Origin: Bryopsis sp. KO-2023
Lineage: Eukaryota; Chlorophyta; Ulvophyceae; Bryopsidales; Bryopsidaceae
Direction of reading: 5' to 3'
Assembly (NCBI GenBank): GCA_030272585.1
Contig: BSYQ01000016.1
Coordinates: 992,001 to 1,056,000 of the forward strand
DNA length: 64,000 nucleotides
Both the position numbers and the translations under genes were made by a program. Positions 41,001 to 53,350 of this stretch are shown here, piece by piece (the first letter of the stretch is position 1; every line of letters begins with the position of its first letter). The notes beneath the pieces were generated by a model, which was given only the letters and a program-made list of their open reading frames with translations, made no database searches and was not told the origin of the DNA.

Positions 41001-41140
41001 CGATCGTTTTCAAACAAAGTTTAGGAAGTCGAAAGATCTTTCGACTTCTAGAAATTATGAAATTTGTGAAATTTCATATCGTGTCGTAAGAACTAACTTT
41101 CCGCATTGATTGCTCAAGGTTCTACAAAAAGAAAGTTGAT
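38039..41140 (-). CDS. Coiled-coil protein, 5' end not located
   Basis: Exons read from right to left: NLEQSMRK (about 41105-41130), then LLDEDEAKAEGIRFDLEGE and SLNSWNTIEDFKNVDDVVA with LLNKGGVEDALLYLNQ (about 40795-40990; its donor appears to be GC: CAG|GCAAGA), a Ser/Pro-rich exon with SMESATKFQQGRRASTSPE (about 40340-40570), a long heptad-rich exon with KIQNLQNELVASRIKLEHT and RNKELEEVNRELEARAIYL (about 38935-39250), QKLRQSCSQSPFMGKEAC (about 38630-38720) and a terminal exon from FLIDTKCLLQLLSEEGLPK to a basic Ser-rich tail ending PEWL, stop 38039. The repeated long helices suggest a centrosomal, ciliary or cytoskeletal scaffold; no family is assigned. A MITE sits in the intron between the heptad-rich and Ser/Pro-rich exons. 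First exon(s) upstream of 41140 were not found. Confidence 0.6.
39355..40226. mobile_element. Stowaway-like (Tc1/mariner) MITE with about 190-bp terminal inverted repeats
   Basis: The left end ACTTACTCCGTCCCAGAATA and the right end, its reverse complement, bound an element of about 870 bp. Terminal inverted repeats run about 39355-39545 and 40033-40226 and stay closely matched over that length. The outer flanks are alternating TA, consistent with a TA target duplication. The CTCCGTCCCA terminus resembles the classic Stowaway end (CTCCCTCCGTCC). The inner 490 bp has no transposase; it holds further copies of the CTCACAAAATTTC motif. It lies in an intron of the 38-41 kb coiled-coil gene. Confidence 0.85.
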
Positions 41141-42544
41141 TATTTTCACGTGGGAATTCAGTGATCACTAATTTTTTTTCCAATAAATTAGAAGAAGAAA
41201 AACAGGGGTGAGGAGTCTTTCATTGTTCATCAATGGATGTGGGACTGCACTCATACTTCGGGTTTCTCTCTGGTCAGCCCTCTTGGCTCAGCACACAACA
41301 TTGGATGGTTTAGTATGGTGACTGGATAAACAACTCAATGAACCCTGGTTCAGTTCGGTCAAATAATTAGAGCTGTATCCTCGCACAAGCCTTAAGATAC
41401 AAACAATTCTTTGCACTCGGTTCTGGGTAGCATCCGTTTCAAAAAGTTTTTACATGTTAAAAATGCATGTATATCTCACATACATGTGCAAAAGTGATTT
41501 CAGGTTTGCGCTTGTTTGTTGAAACGAGTTGATAATTGCCCAGGCTGCTCCTTGGTGTGATTGACTGAATCACACCATGAATCAAAATACAAAAGATGGT
41601 GAATTCAGTCGAGATAAGCATCTCGTCTTCATGAACGATTTCTTATTGTTAGGTATCTCTTGTTTCTACATAAGGAAAGTCGCCAAAAACAAGGGATAAT
41701 ACCCTCTGTCAGACAGCTACCCAGGCACAGAAGCCAAACCAAACCAAAAATTACATGGTTACAATCTATACAATGCCCCGCTTCGATATCAGCCCTCCAG
41801 AAGCCAAGTCCCACGAAAACTCATTGAGATGTTTGGATGACTTGTCGAACAAAGGAAACATGGGATGAAAAGTGAGTGTTGAAGCCTCTCTGTACTTTTT
41901 GGTTGAAATCAGGTGCACGATTGGTCGATAGAATGCTCTATTTCTCAGGAGCCAAGGTAGCGCGAACAGATCGCCCTCTTGGTAGACTTAGGACCGTATG
42001 AAGCGTGCAAGTATCCGATTTCAAACTGAGTGGAGCAACGCAGGTGCACCCACACCAGCTGTTGGAGGTCAGTCAGGAAAGGGAAGGTTAAATCAAACGA
42101 CTGGTTGCAACACAATGACACTTTGAAGTAAACAACCCTCACTCTGCTAAGACAGAAAAAAAAAAGCAAAAAAAAAAAGCAAGGGAATGAAAATGGAAAT
42201 AAGGAATTCTACAATGATAAATTCCTGACCATGCTGCTGTCATAACAGTATGAGAGGGGGAAATGAGATGTCTGTCTGTCAGAAAGAAACAATTACAGCA
42301 TCAAAACTCTCATCCCAAAAGTCAACTTCCCCACAACCACCCCCCTTCATCCTGGGTCTCTAGCTCTATCCTCAAAAAACAGGATAAAAAAACATATAAG
42401 GGGGGTCAGATATTTGATATTCTAAAAAACAAAACAAAAAAACACACAAAATCCAGAGAAAATGCTTGGCAAGACTTTGGATCAAAAGTTTGAGGAAATG
42501 TTGAAAAGGGGGGGGGGGGGGCAGTGAGTTTTGTTTTTCAGTAG
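41141..42544. other. Region without recognised gene
   Basis: It may contain the 5' exon(s) of the coiled-coil gene and 3' flank of EEF1AKMT1. Open frames are short and none shows family features. A G12 run lies near 42510. Confidence 0.4.
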
Positions 42545-45254
42545 CTAATCATCCGATATTGGAATTTCTGGGTTGGTGCAACACAGAAATTTTGTCTCGT
42601 AGTTTGTGAAGAAATTGTATTGGTACACCTGGTCAAAAACAAATAAGGAATTTAATTGAGCAAAGAGCGCACAGAAATTACATCGATTAAGAAAAAAAAA
42701 AGAAATTAATGAATAAATCAAGTAGACGAGGAGAAAACAAAATTGGGCGAGCAGACAAATCAAAATTTGAAGTTTTTCTTTCCCTGTCAGAAAATAAGCA
42801 GATTTTTACCAGATTAGGAATCGCTGGCAAGAATGCGCATGGCCTTGCCGAAAATAGCTTCCATAACATTTCTCGGTTTTCTGGGATCGTGCTGAGAATC
42901 GCTTTTCCACCTGACAGACATATGAAGACGATCGCACACAGACTTGAGAAAAAAAACGCAAACGAAACGAAAAGAACTGGTGAAAGAAACTTTTTGGAGC
43001 AAAATCTGCTCAACAATTTTACCGCCGTGGGAGTCTCTGTTTTTCACTACAATATGCCTCAGTTGAAAAACGGTCGACTGATTTAAAACTCCAGCCAAGG
43101 CCAGAAGCAAGCATCGTTCACCGACCTATATATACTCTATCATAATAATAGTATTATTCCATATTGGAATTCGGTTACTGCACAAAAAAACCTGTTATTA
43201 TGACTAAAAAAAATCCCCAAATGGTATTTTTTAAAACTTCTTTCTGTTTGTTTGTCTGCTTTCTCTCCACAAAATGAGCAGGGGTTCATAACCTACCTTC
43301 TATTGAGAGAAGCCTGGCGGTGGCCACATAGTTTTCCCAAACTTCTTGAGTAATGAATGGGGGGTCTATCACGACGCAATCGAACGTGTTGTGCAATTCT
43401 TTTGGTACGTCCCCCGGGCTTTGAAAGTCGTAAAAAACGAATCTCGGATCCCTTGAAAATTGCTTATCAAAATCGAACAACCGACTGTTCGCTTGCAGCT
43501 GGGAAGCCTGAAAGTAAGTGTGTGAAAACGATAAGAAAAATACACCCCACTTTCCCAATTTAAAAAAAAAGTAAAAAAGAAGGTGAATGAAAACCTTGCA
43601 AACTGGTGGTGACTTTTTTTGTTTGTGGAAGAAATTTACACAAGATCAAAAGCGAGCGGAAATGAACCTCTTTTTCCACAAAAATAAAAAAGTTTATAAA
43701 GGAGGAACTCCAAAGGGGGCCCACAAGAAAGCCAAAAAAAAAGTACTAATCAAAGTAAAATAAGAAACTACTGCAGCTAGATATACATGCATGTGGAAAG
43801 GATATGTAATGAAAATGAGCGAATGCACGAGCCACTCCTTCCCCGTTCAGTTTTTATTGTTTTGTTTTGTTTTTTCCAACTTGTTTTTTCCCTCTGAATT
43901 TTTGTTCCTGGTCAAGATGAAAAATAGTTTTTACCTTTGCCAATGAGAAATACACACTCGGTGTCGAAAGAAACGCAACGTTGATGGCCACACTCTCGAT
44001 TTCCTGGAAAAAAAAATGGAAAAAAAACTTTGAAAATTTTCCTTTCCCTCTTCGAAATTCACTGATCATATATATTTTTTTTTTCAGGGTTTGCACTGCA
44101 TGTCTATTTTTTTAAATACATGTATGTATATAGATGTATACATTTTTATATTTTTATATATTTTTATATATTTTTATATATTTTTTTTGTCTGAACGATG
44201 GTTGCAATGAAGCCCTAACCCCTCCCATTCGTTTTCCAAACAACATACCACTCACACACAAAAAAAAATCAAAGCAGGTTCTCTGTGGCCAGTCAATTCC
44301 TTTTTATTATATTTTTTTTTCTAATTCTTTTTTTTTCTTGACTGCCAGCATATTCTTGCCTTGATGAGCGTCTCAATAGTGTGCTGAGAGTACCAGTATT
44401 GATTCAAATCTCCGTTCTCAGCGTGCCTGGGGGTACCTCAAAAACTTACCTCAACACGTTCTCATTCTTTATTATCACTCTTTTCTGCCCATCAAGAGTG
44501 AGAGCACCCCCCATTCATTACTAAACCTATATATTCTTCTCTTTCTTGTCAGTACCACAGTTCATCCGAATTTTTTCATTTCGGGGAATTTTTTTTTCAG
44601 GGGAGGGGTCATTATCCGATAGCAAGTGGCAGAGAATTCAGTACAGATTAAAAGAAAAAAAAATCTTTTAAAAACTTCTTATTCGGTTGCCCAGATATTT
44701 CGGTGTTTCAAACTTTTGGTGGTTTTTCTGGAGGGTTTTTATTATATTTCCAGCATTGACTAAGACAAGCTAAATGCAGATGAGAAAATGGAACAGAACC
44801 TGCTGCTTCTGTACAAAAAAAGTCTTGAACAAGTGCCTACCCTTGGAATTCATTGAAATTTAAGAAATTTTTTTGGGGGGGGTTGCAGCAGGGTTGGCAA
44901 TTTTCGAATTCCTGTTCAGTTGTCATGTTCTCTGTCCGATATTTGAAATTTCTTCTTTTTCTTTTTTTCCAATTTATATGTATTTTTCAATTTCTCAGTC
45001 AAATCTCAGAGTTTCGAAGCCTTTTTTCAACGGTTTTTTTTTTTTGCAAGGTCGACACGCGCGAGCAGCGTCCTCCTGTGGTGACGTTCTTATGTCTGAC
45101 GATGATGCCCGTATCCACACCTTTTCAGGAACTGATTGCGTCCGCTTTCCTTAGGGGATGCCTCACCCATGGAGGACGCACCTGCGCTCGAGTCGGGCCG
45201 GACGTCGCTGCCAACCTCTTTAGGGTCGGACGTCGTGCAAAGTGTTTCGTTCAT
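42545..45254 (-). CDS. EEF1AKMT1: eEF1A lysine N-methyltransferase (EEF1AKMT1/N6AMT2/Efm5 family)
   Basis: This seven-beta-strand methyltransferase modifies a lysine of elongation factor 1A. Exon 1 (45121-45254, ATG 45254) is a Ser-rich leader ending phase 2; exon 2 (about 44800-44838) gives HLFKTFFVQKQQ, matching the family's LQEFYAEQ helix; exon 3 (44360-44426) gives ENGDLNQYWYSQHTIETLI; exon 4 (about 43935-44004) gives EIESVAINVAFLSTPSVYF; exon 5 (about 43290-43510) holds LFDFDKQFSRDPRFVFYDF and the catalytic motif VIDPPF; exon 6 (about 42811-42921) gives ILSTIPENREMLWKLF and FLPAIPNL; exon 7 gives VYQYNFFTNYET and the stop at 42545-42547. The order, the DPPF motif and the YNFFTNY end identify the family. 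All phases agree if the intron after exon 3 uses a GC donor (AAG|GCAAGA). Total about 220 residues, normal for the family. The boundary of exon 2 is the least sure. Confidence 0.88.
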
Positions 45255-48158
45255 TTGCGACTTCAGAGTTTCAAGAGTTGGTCAACTAGGAACAGCAATT
45301 GATTGCGGGTAAAATGACAACCAGCTCCACAATCTGTTCTGTTCAGGAATGTCTCTTGCCTTTTACAGTACGTCCAGCGAAGCTGCAGTGGAAAAAGACA
45401 ATCAGGGTGCCACCTCAAACATGGTTCTGGGGGTAATATTGTTTAGCCGAAGCAGATTTTTCAATGAATGCATGCAGAAAAGAGCGGGTATACTGGTGTT
45501 TTTTTTAAGAAATTAATCACGAAGGAAACCAGTTGAACCAAACACACACAAGAAAATAGCACAAATTATTTTCCAGACTTGGAATACAATTACTCTATTC
45601 TTGCTCATTATATCTTGATTTTAAGAAATTCATTACGTAGTTATTTTTCAGGGAAAGACGTCACACCAAATATAGTTTCTTCATTACATAAACCTTCACA
45701 GCATTATTTTTTCAATCAAAAGGTAAAAACAGGAACCCCCCCCCCCGATTTCAAAAAAAAAAAGAGTTAAAAGAACAAACAAAGAAGAAATGCTTCAAAA
45801 TTTAACCCCCTCCTTTGTTTTTCATAGCATTTTTTTGATTTCAAGAAGAAAAAAAAGTTAAAAGAACAAACAAGAAGAAATGCTTCAAAATTCATGCCCT
45901 CCTTTGTTCTTTCATTGCATTTTTGTTTTTGTTTTTTTTCTAATAGTAACCCACGTTTTGAACGAATGAGAAATCCATACACAGCAAAATATCACATCAA
46001 CCAATCTTCTCAAAGCCAAAAAAAAAAACTCCACAGAATGCAACCACACATACCATGGCTTCTTGTTTTTTTGCTTTCTTTTTTTATGTTAGAGGACTCT
46101 TCCTTTCATTTCTTCTATTTTTTTTTGTTGTTGTACTTTCTTGTTATTTCGTCCCCAACTTTTTTTTTTTTTTGCTTCAGATATTGTTGTCGAACATCAT
46201 CTATTATCGAACAGCAATTTTCTTTTTATGCTTTCTTTTTTCCACAATTTTTTCCCCTCCCTGAAATTCTTTTCTCCTTTCCACAGCTCCAACCCAGGTA
46301 CCTTTAGACTACCCACAATTCTTGACCATAGATCATCCAAAAAAAAAAGTAACAGGAAGCCAAAAAGCATGGAAAAAAAAAGAAACCCAAAATCATGATG
46401 GACTTCCATCCTCTTGCAGGGCGATTTTTTTTTTCCTTTTTTCATCGTCCATTTTTCTTTGTTCTAGCTTTCAGCAGCCGGTTGAAAAAAAAAAGAAGAA
46501 CCCTACTTGAATATGCTAATGTAGGGGTGTCAAAATAAAAAAAACCAAAAAAAAAAAACATCAAGAAAACGTGGGCCGAAGTTAGGCAACTGAAATAATC
46601 CACGAAGCCAAAACCTACAAAAACACCACGCTATTTTTCCCTTTGCAAAATGAAATAAAATAAAAAAAGTAATAAGACCACAGAACATACATAGTAAAAG
46701 TTCAGCTCTATAACACCATGTCATTGTACTCCCCCAATTTCCTTTTTTTTTTTTTTTCAACAATTCTCCTTTTGAATTCGCAAATCTGGTGGTGTTTTTT
46801 TTCCAACTGAGTATATTTTTCCATCCACAGAACGGAAAAAATCCACATAACCAGTTCACCCCCCTTTTCCCCCTCTACTCTGGTTTTTTTTTTCCCTTTT
46901 TCTTTTCCATTTAAGAAACACTGCATTATCGCATGGCATAGTTGAAACCGATTTTTTTTTTGGCAACTCATAACAGGAAATTATATAAAAAAAAAGGATG
47001 CAAAAATACTGCATGCTTTCAGAACACACATCAAGTGACCTCACACCCCCGCATTTAACCTGAAAATTTTCCAAAAACAAAAAAAAAAACAAAAAAACAT
47101 AAATCCTACCAATCCTAAAACAATGCAGACTATGAGCCACTTGCTAACATTTTTTTTCCATCAATACGTCATCGAGTTACCATGCTAATTCTAAACGATT
47201 TTTTCATATGCTTCTTTTCTCAGTATATTTTTTTTCCTTTCTTTTTAAACCAAAAAAAAAAGGTAGTTCTCCAAAAAGACATACACACAACCCTCTATGT
47301 ATTTTAACCGATTTTCTTTCCATAAAACTTTTCTTCACTAATGAATCCGCAAGGATTCAAACTCTTTCTACCAAGTTTTGTTCTCTTTTTTTTTTTCTCT
47401 TCTCTTCCTCCTATTGACTGTGAATTTTAATTTCGAGAAACTTCACTCCCGTATTTTCTTTCCTCAATTTTTTTTTTTGGTCGCTGCACCATACCATACC
47501 ATCTCAAAACATCGGCTTTTTTTTCTTTTCTTTTAAATCCATTACCCTCAATGTACAAGGTACTTTTCAGAAGTATAAATTCAAGCCCCCCCCCCCCCTT
47601 CTTTCTCTTTCATTTTTTTTTTTTCAATCTTCTGGCCTCAATATCAAACCCCCCTCATACCTTCATGACCACACCCATTTCAAAAACCAAAAAAAGAAAA
47701 AAAGAAAAAAAAGTCTGGGGTTTTCAATGGAGCCCCAAAAAAAGCTCGCCACAATCCTGCATTCCCTCAAAAAATACGCTCCAAAAACATAACAAAAAAA
47801 TCCACAAAGTAAAAGAAAAGGAATGAACAGGAGCAAAACAGTAAAAAAAAATAAAGGAAAGAAAAAATCTGGTCCAACCAACACACAGGTCGGGAAAAAA
47901 AAGAGATAAAACAAAACTAAAACAAAACACCCCCATTGTTTCTAATCATATTTTCTGGTGCTCTCTAGGCACCGACTTGAATCATTCTATTTTCCCACAT
48001 TTTTTTTTCTTTTCTTTTTGATATTTGAGTGCAGCATTTTCTTTTTTTTTCCCAAATGAAGGTGAGGGGGGTTGTTGAGGTGAGATGGGGTCTTGACTAA
48101 CAACTGTCTTTTTCTTTCATATATAATTTCTTAAACCCGAGACCAACGGAGGGGATTC
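45255..48158. other. Long low-complexity intergenic region
   Basis: Nearly 3 kb of AT-rich DNA dominated by T and A runs and occasional C/G runs. Open frames here translate to Phe/Lys-rich low-complexity sequence and are not credible genes. It includes one tandem duplication, listed separately. Confidence 0.6.
45747..45932. repeat. Imperfect tandem duplication of about 95 bp
   Basis: Two adjacent copies share GTTAAAAGAACAAACAAAGA/GTTAAAAGAACAAACAAG, AGAAATGCTTCAAAATT and CCCTCCTTTGTT in the same order. The copies are about 85-90% alike by eye. Confidence 0.75.
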
Positions 48159-48341
48159 TTAAACGGCTTCCGACCACATGCTGACCACGAGCGATGAGAG
48201 GAGGTTCAACGGGATGCAGCCGTCGGACTCCTCCGTCGCATCCGTGCAAAATAGCGACCACTTGTTGGAATAAATCAACCCGCTAATGAAGGTGAAATGG
48301 AGAAACACGATCGAAAGCGGAACCAGCAGCTCGGGGCACAT
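48159..48341 (-). CDS. Small hydrophobic ORF, 60 residues, unknown
   Basis: An ATG at 48341 opens a 60-residue frame starting MCPELLVPLSIVFLHFTF, a signal-anchor-like stretch, followed by NKWSLFCTDATEESDGC and a second mildly hydrophobic part ending MWSEAV. Upstream on the minus strand at about 48530-48545 is a TATA-like CTTTAAATACTC. DNA here is clearly less AT-rich than its surroundings. It may be a one-exon small secreted/membrane protein or the last exon of a larger gene. Confidence 0.4.
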   Translation of the reverse strand: MCPELLVPLSIVFLHFTFISGLIYSNKWSLFCTDATEESDGCIPLNLLSSLVVSMWSEAV

Positions 48342-49484
48342 TTTCGGGTCTTTTTTTTCTCGTCTTTTTTTTCCACCTCCCTGTCAAACAACGACACGTA
48401 AAAATACAGCAAAAAGCGTATCAAAATTTTCACAAAATAAGCCCAGATGATTTCGCAGCGTTCCCCCGTTCACGAATTTCTACTCTCGCGAAAGGTCGCA
48501 ACTGCTGTTGAAGGTAGAAAAGAAGTCGAAAAGAGTATTTAAAGGAAAGTACGACGAAGCGCAAAAAGACGTCATGCTGTCGTCAACATCGTGCAATATT
48601 TAGAACACACCCAGCGAGCGAGATCTTCTCCAGCGCAGCGCTCGCTCAGCTTACTGTTTTCTCGGAAAAGGGGGATTCCGCTCGACACCTTTCAAACAAA
48701 TATATACTTCCAATATCGCACGAACGCGAGCACGAACGGGAGTCCCCCCGAGGCTACGGAATGAAGTCTGCGGTAACCCTCGAAATAAAGAAGTGGTATC
48801 CTACAGCGGGAAAAGGGGACCGCCCTTGCGTAATAGCTTCCGCAACAGAGGAGCCCGTCAAAGTTAACGGAGCTTGACAGGGAAGAGATACTGGACAGTC
48901 CCTCATGACGGACATAAGGACAGCTCTCGTCATCTAATTTGGGGGGCCACGTGAACGGCTCAACCTCCAAAGCCCTGCAGATTGTGAGTGTCGTTGGAAA
49001 TCCTGACGAACCAAGCAGGTCTGCTCAATTCCCCTGAGCTTGTTCAAGCACAGTCCATTGTTCTGATCGATGGCAGCCTTGTTTTTGACGAGGGCATCAT
49101 CAGTTTGTGGAGGTCGAAAAAAAAATGTAATATTTGTTGCTGGAGGTCTGGAACACCAGGGAATTGATTGCTACATGAAGGAACAGACAATTCATGCATG
49201 CAAGGGTTGGGTTCCATCCTTACACGATCTCCCCTCAGAACAATAGACAGTAATCGAATCAGCCAAGCCAACCTCCACTTCCATCGTAGTTCAACATTGC
49301 CTACTCTCTTTTCAGGAAGGAGCACTTTTCCTTAAAAGACAATCTCAGCAGGGGCAATACTGATCGACATACCAAGAAATTTGTCGATAAAAGGCTCGAC
49401 ACATCATGAGATTGCCCTGCATTGCTTTTTTTTGCCCCTATTTTGTTTTGGGGGGGGAGGGAAAGGGGGCGATTTATGGGGAAT
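48342..49484. other. Region with unresolved open stretches
   Basis: On the minus strand around 48930-49140 a frame reads TDDALVKNKAAIDQNNG and KLRGIEQTCLVRQDF, which looks like an exon of an alpha-helical protein, and around 48690-48970 another frame is open (LDDESCPYVRHEGLSS). They lie in different frames and I could not build a gene from them. Confidence 0.3.
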
Positions 49485-51728
49485 TCATATTACTCCGCTT
49501 GGATCCCAACAAAATCGATGGGAACAATCCATTTCAGATAGCTCCTGCATGTCAGACGTGGAGAGTTCCCAGCCTTCGAAATTCGAAGGGGCGAAGCCCT
49601 CGATGTAGTCCTTATGCACGGACTTGGGGATGACCGCGAGGCCTTGTTGCAACGCCCATTGGAGAAGAACCTAGAAAAAAAAAATTGCCTGATAGTGTCG
49701 ATACAGAGAAAAAGAAACAAACAGCATTCCCCGAAAGAAAAGAAAAGATGTGCAATCCATAGATGTCCCCCCCCCAAAAAAAATAAAAATAAAAATCCAC
49801 AGAATGGTATTGGACTTGTCATGATATTTTTTAAATTCAGTATTGAGATTTCAGTGTTTTGTGGGTTTTCTTTCCACCCCCCCCCCAAAAAACAAAAGAG
49901 AGGTGCTGAACACAGGGAAAAAACTTTTCCGAAACTGTTCCATAAAATCAAAGGTCCACAGATACACGGATAAACATACCTGAGCTTCGGTTTTTTCATT
50001 CCGTCTGGCAATTGTTTGAATCCTTTCCTCTTTCAAAAGATTTCCCACTCCAAGACTGGCATAAGCCACCACAGCAATACCTGACACACAAAAAAATATA
50101 TATATATAACAAGTTTCAGCCAAACATACGTTTTTTCCTGCCCCCCCCAAAAAAAACAGAAAAACACAACAATTCTCAGCCAAACATACATTTTTTCCTC
50201 CTCCTTCCCTGCCCCCGTCTTTAAAATGTATTAAAAAAAATACACATGTTTTCAAATATTCAAAAAGCATTTGTCGAAGGAATTATCAGAAACTCTTTTT
50301 CGTCGATTGTATCGGAGCTCCAAGAAAAGCATACAAATTTTTTGCTTTCCACAAGAAATCAGATTTTTTTTCAAAAGATATATTCAGATATGTGAATGCT
50401 ACTACCAACATGTTCCTTTTTTTTCGTCCGAACTATTGCCAGAAACTGCTCACCATTCTCGAGGCAAACTCTTCGAACAGCATCGTTCTGATAAAACGGG
50501 TGGATCTCAATTTGATTTACCATTGGGGGGGTTCCCGACTCATTCAACAGCTCCAGAATATGACTAACTTCATAATTACTCACACCAATAGCACGAAACC
50601 TGTTCGCCAAAACAAAATTTCAACTTAATTTAAAATAATTTCAATTTTGATATCAAGCGAACAAACAAAAGAAGAGACGACTGGAGTCAGAATGAGTCCA
50701 TTAACATCCCCAAAAGAATTTCTAATTCTAATTTGATTCATTAATTTGTTGTTGCAAAACAGAGGCGGTGGAATTTTTTTCTTCTTACCGGTTGATTTTG
50801 GATCGCACCTTCCCTCCCTGTAATATTCTTCCAGAACTTTCCAAGTCTCCATCCTCTTGATGGAGTTTTGCACAGAATTCAGTTTTTTTCCGGCCGTTCC
50901 AGGCCAGTGAATCAGAACCAAATCCTGTTTCACCCCCACAATTAATTAAACAAAATAATTAAACAAAAAAATAATAAAGGAAGAACCAAACAAAATGATA
51001 CACCATTCTCAATCAAAAACAAGTTGGCTGGACGCAACCACCACAATCTCTCCACCACTCACTTGCAGCAATTTTTACTATGTTCTGGGGTTGGGGGGAA
51101 AAATAAAACAATACATTAAAGTGGAATGTGCTTAGAAATTTGTTCAGACAGACAACTTCTTCAGTTTCGAGATAAAAATAGATTCTTCACCACGTAATCT
51201 GTAGCCAGTCTTTCCAGGACCCCTTCGCACGCTGCTCTGGTTTTATCTGTTCCCAATTCGTAAGGTGAAATCTTGCTGGTTATGAAAACGCTCTGCCTTG
51301 GAATTCCCACTGTCTGCATTGCCAGAGCTATGTCCTCTTCGTTCTACATTTCCAAAAAAAATAAATATAATTAATTAATTAATTGAAAAAAATAAAAAAA
51401 AATTGAACAATGGGAAGATAATCTCTCTCTCTATATATTTTTTTAATACTCAAAACGAAGTTCTCGAGATTTTATTTTTCAAAAATTTTTTCCGTTTCCT
51501 TGCCCTACCCCCCCCCAAAAAAAAAGCAAAAGAAGAGGATAGGAAAAGAAGACAAACCTTGTAGATGGAAGCTGTGTCGAAATGGCGGATTCCGGCCTCC
51601 CACGCCCACTTCACGGCCTCTCCGACGGCGTTCCCTTTCGCTCTAAAAGTTCCTAACCCCACTCGCGGCAGATTAACTCCATTCAGCAGCGCCAAGCAAG
51701 ACGAACCCACTCCAGACGACGACGTCAT
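49485..51728 (-). CDS. Aldo-keto reductase
   Basis: Aldo-keto reductases reduce carbonyls with NADPH in a TIM barrel. ATG at 51728 leads to LNGVNLPRVGLGTFRAKG and GIRHFDTASIY (catalytic Asp and Tyr), then an exon at about 51180-51345 with EEDIALAMQTVGIPRQSVF followed by ITSKISPYELG (catalytic Lys), DLVLIHWPG (catalytic His, about 50925), RFRAIGVSNYEVSHILELL and VNQIEIHPFYQ (about 50450-50605), IAVVAYASLGVGNLL (about 49985-50080) and the last exon VLLQWALQQGLAVIPKSV followed by an end matching the family (LSEMDCSHRFCWDP), stop 49485-49487. The full tetrad and the IPKS cofactor motif are present, so the enzyme should be active; the substrate cannot be inferred. Five introns with homopolymer tracts. 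Confidence 0.93.
50108..50200. repeat. Short duplicated segment in an aldo-keto reductase intron
   Basis: Two copies of TCAGCCAAACATAC followed by a T-run and a C-run lie about 60 bp apart inside an intron. Confidence 0.6.
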
Positions 51729-52074
51729 CTTCTCACCACGAAAACGAAAAAATATCTCAAAGTTAATCAGAGTGTGGTTCCTTTCGCCAAGGTCGATTTG
51801 CTGATGTTTTGTTCCAGAGCAAAACAATTTCGACGAGGCAATATGGCACAACACAATAACTGACGCAGCGATCCATCCCTGTGGGAAATGCAAGAAGTGC
51901 GGAACCATGACTGACTGGTCGCAAGAAGCAAGGGAAGTAAGTCGACGTGGAATCAGAGACCAAGGTCCGTTTTTTCATGCAATGGTTGTTATTTTTGATG
52001 TTTCACCCAGCTTCCATTGTGATTCAAAGGCGACTGACTACCCGAGTAACTCACCCCACCTCCCAATAGACCAC

Positions 52075-52544
52075 GCTCGATCTATGGTCGGAGGAGCGCT
52101 AGAGGCCTCCTGCTCCCTTCCCTCCTGGCAGGCCTGCGAACGTTTCGAATAGAGCTTAAAAACATAAAAATCCACACTGCTCCAACAATCTTTCTCAAAG
52201 CAAGAAGTGAATCATCAACACACACCACGACCCAGGGTCTACTCTTACCTCCGAAAGACGGCCTCAGTCCTTCCGCCAGCTCCCGGGTCGTTCTCCTTTC
52301 CTCCCGCTGCAAAAGGCGGCGGCTGCAGGACCTCGTCGTCCTGGCTGTCGCGCCCAGCCCCCGAGTCTTTCCTGTTCGCGAAAAGCCAACAGAGACCGCC
52401 AGCTGCAGCGACCTGTGGGATTGTCGCAAACCCTTGTCATATCTGCCACTCAGACCACGCCGTAAACATGAGCTGAAGCCGACTTCCAGAGACGAAATCT
52501 GTTATGCTTACCGCACAGACCAGTCCGAACAGCAAGCGCCCCAT
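52075..52544 (-). CDS. Small N-terminally anchored protein, 3' end unresolved
   Basis: ATG at 52544 gives MGRLLFGLVCA, donor GTAAGC, then (phase 0) an exon of about 155 bp at about 52257-52411 with VAAAGGLCWLFANRKDSG and a Gly/Pro/acid-rich stretch (EVLQPPPFAAGGKENDPG). Together these make one uninterrupted hydrophobic helix followed by a hydrophilic segment, the layout of a signal anchor or signal peptide. Exon 2 ends with a good donor (AG|GTAAGAG). Downstream acceptor candidates near 52135 do not give a clear frame, so the C-terminus is unknown. No family recognised. It is divergent from the gene at 53351. Confidence 0.45.
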
Positions 52545-53350
52545 GTCGAAACTTTGGAAGACTGTTAGCTCGAATATACGAAGGTATACTCGAGCGACCC
52601 CAGCCTGGGCTTCTCAGCATCGTGAGGACTATATACTTTGTCGGTTAGCTATGGTTACAGGTCGGCGAGGGGTCCAACCGATTGCAACCGTGTCCACAAC
52701 TAAAAGGATAGCGACACTGCGTCCGCGGAGTTCTTTTTTGTGTTAGGTAACATACAAGCGCGCCTACAGCCCCTCGGTTTTGCACTCTCTGTTTGCTTGT
52801 GGATAGGGGAGTGGGCTGCAAAAATCCAGTGCACGTAAAATGAAGTCGGGCTGGACGGTGCAAAGAGTTTGAAAAAAGACCCTGCTGTGAATTCACTAAG
52901 TTTTGCTTTAGCAGAAAGTCTAGATGGAGCTTGTGAGATGATCATCATCTGCAGACATGATGTCTGCAGGTAGGATTGCATTTCCAAGCAACTTGCTTCT
53001 GGACTTGCAAGAAAATATACAGCATTTTTTCGATTTTTCTTCTTGACGTTTTTGGCGCTTTTTTATGAGAGAAAAGAAAATGATTTATGCTTTATGATTT
53101 CCAATTTGAAATGACTGGATTTCTTGTCACTCATTGTGTTAAGCGATAAAACAAATGCCATATTTCTGTCGAGATCTGGGGAAGATTGACTTGTTGAAGG
53201 TTCCTTTCACCGCATCCTGGTGTCAATCCTGGATGTGACCTGAGCAAGTCATCCTTGTTGGACGACCAAGTTTTTTCCTCAAAAAGCGGACCATCTTTAT
53301 CATTCAGGTTTTTCCCCCGTCTCGGATCTTTCTGTTCGTGAGATACAGCC
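52545..53350. other. Divergent intergenic region between two small secreted-protein genes
   Basis: A TATA-like TATATAG on the minus strand (about 52628-52634) lies about 85-90 bp upstream of the 52544 start. No gene seen. Confidence 0.4.

Noticed and set aside
45894..47914. Many Phe/Lys-rich open frames
   Set aside because: They arise from T- and A-runs, have low-complexity composition, and lack splice or promoter context.
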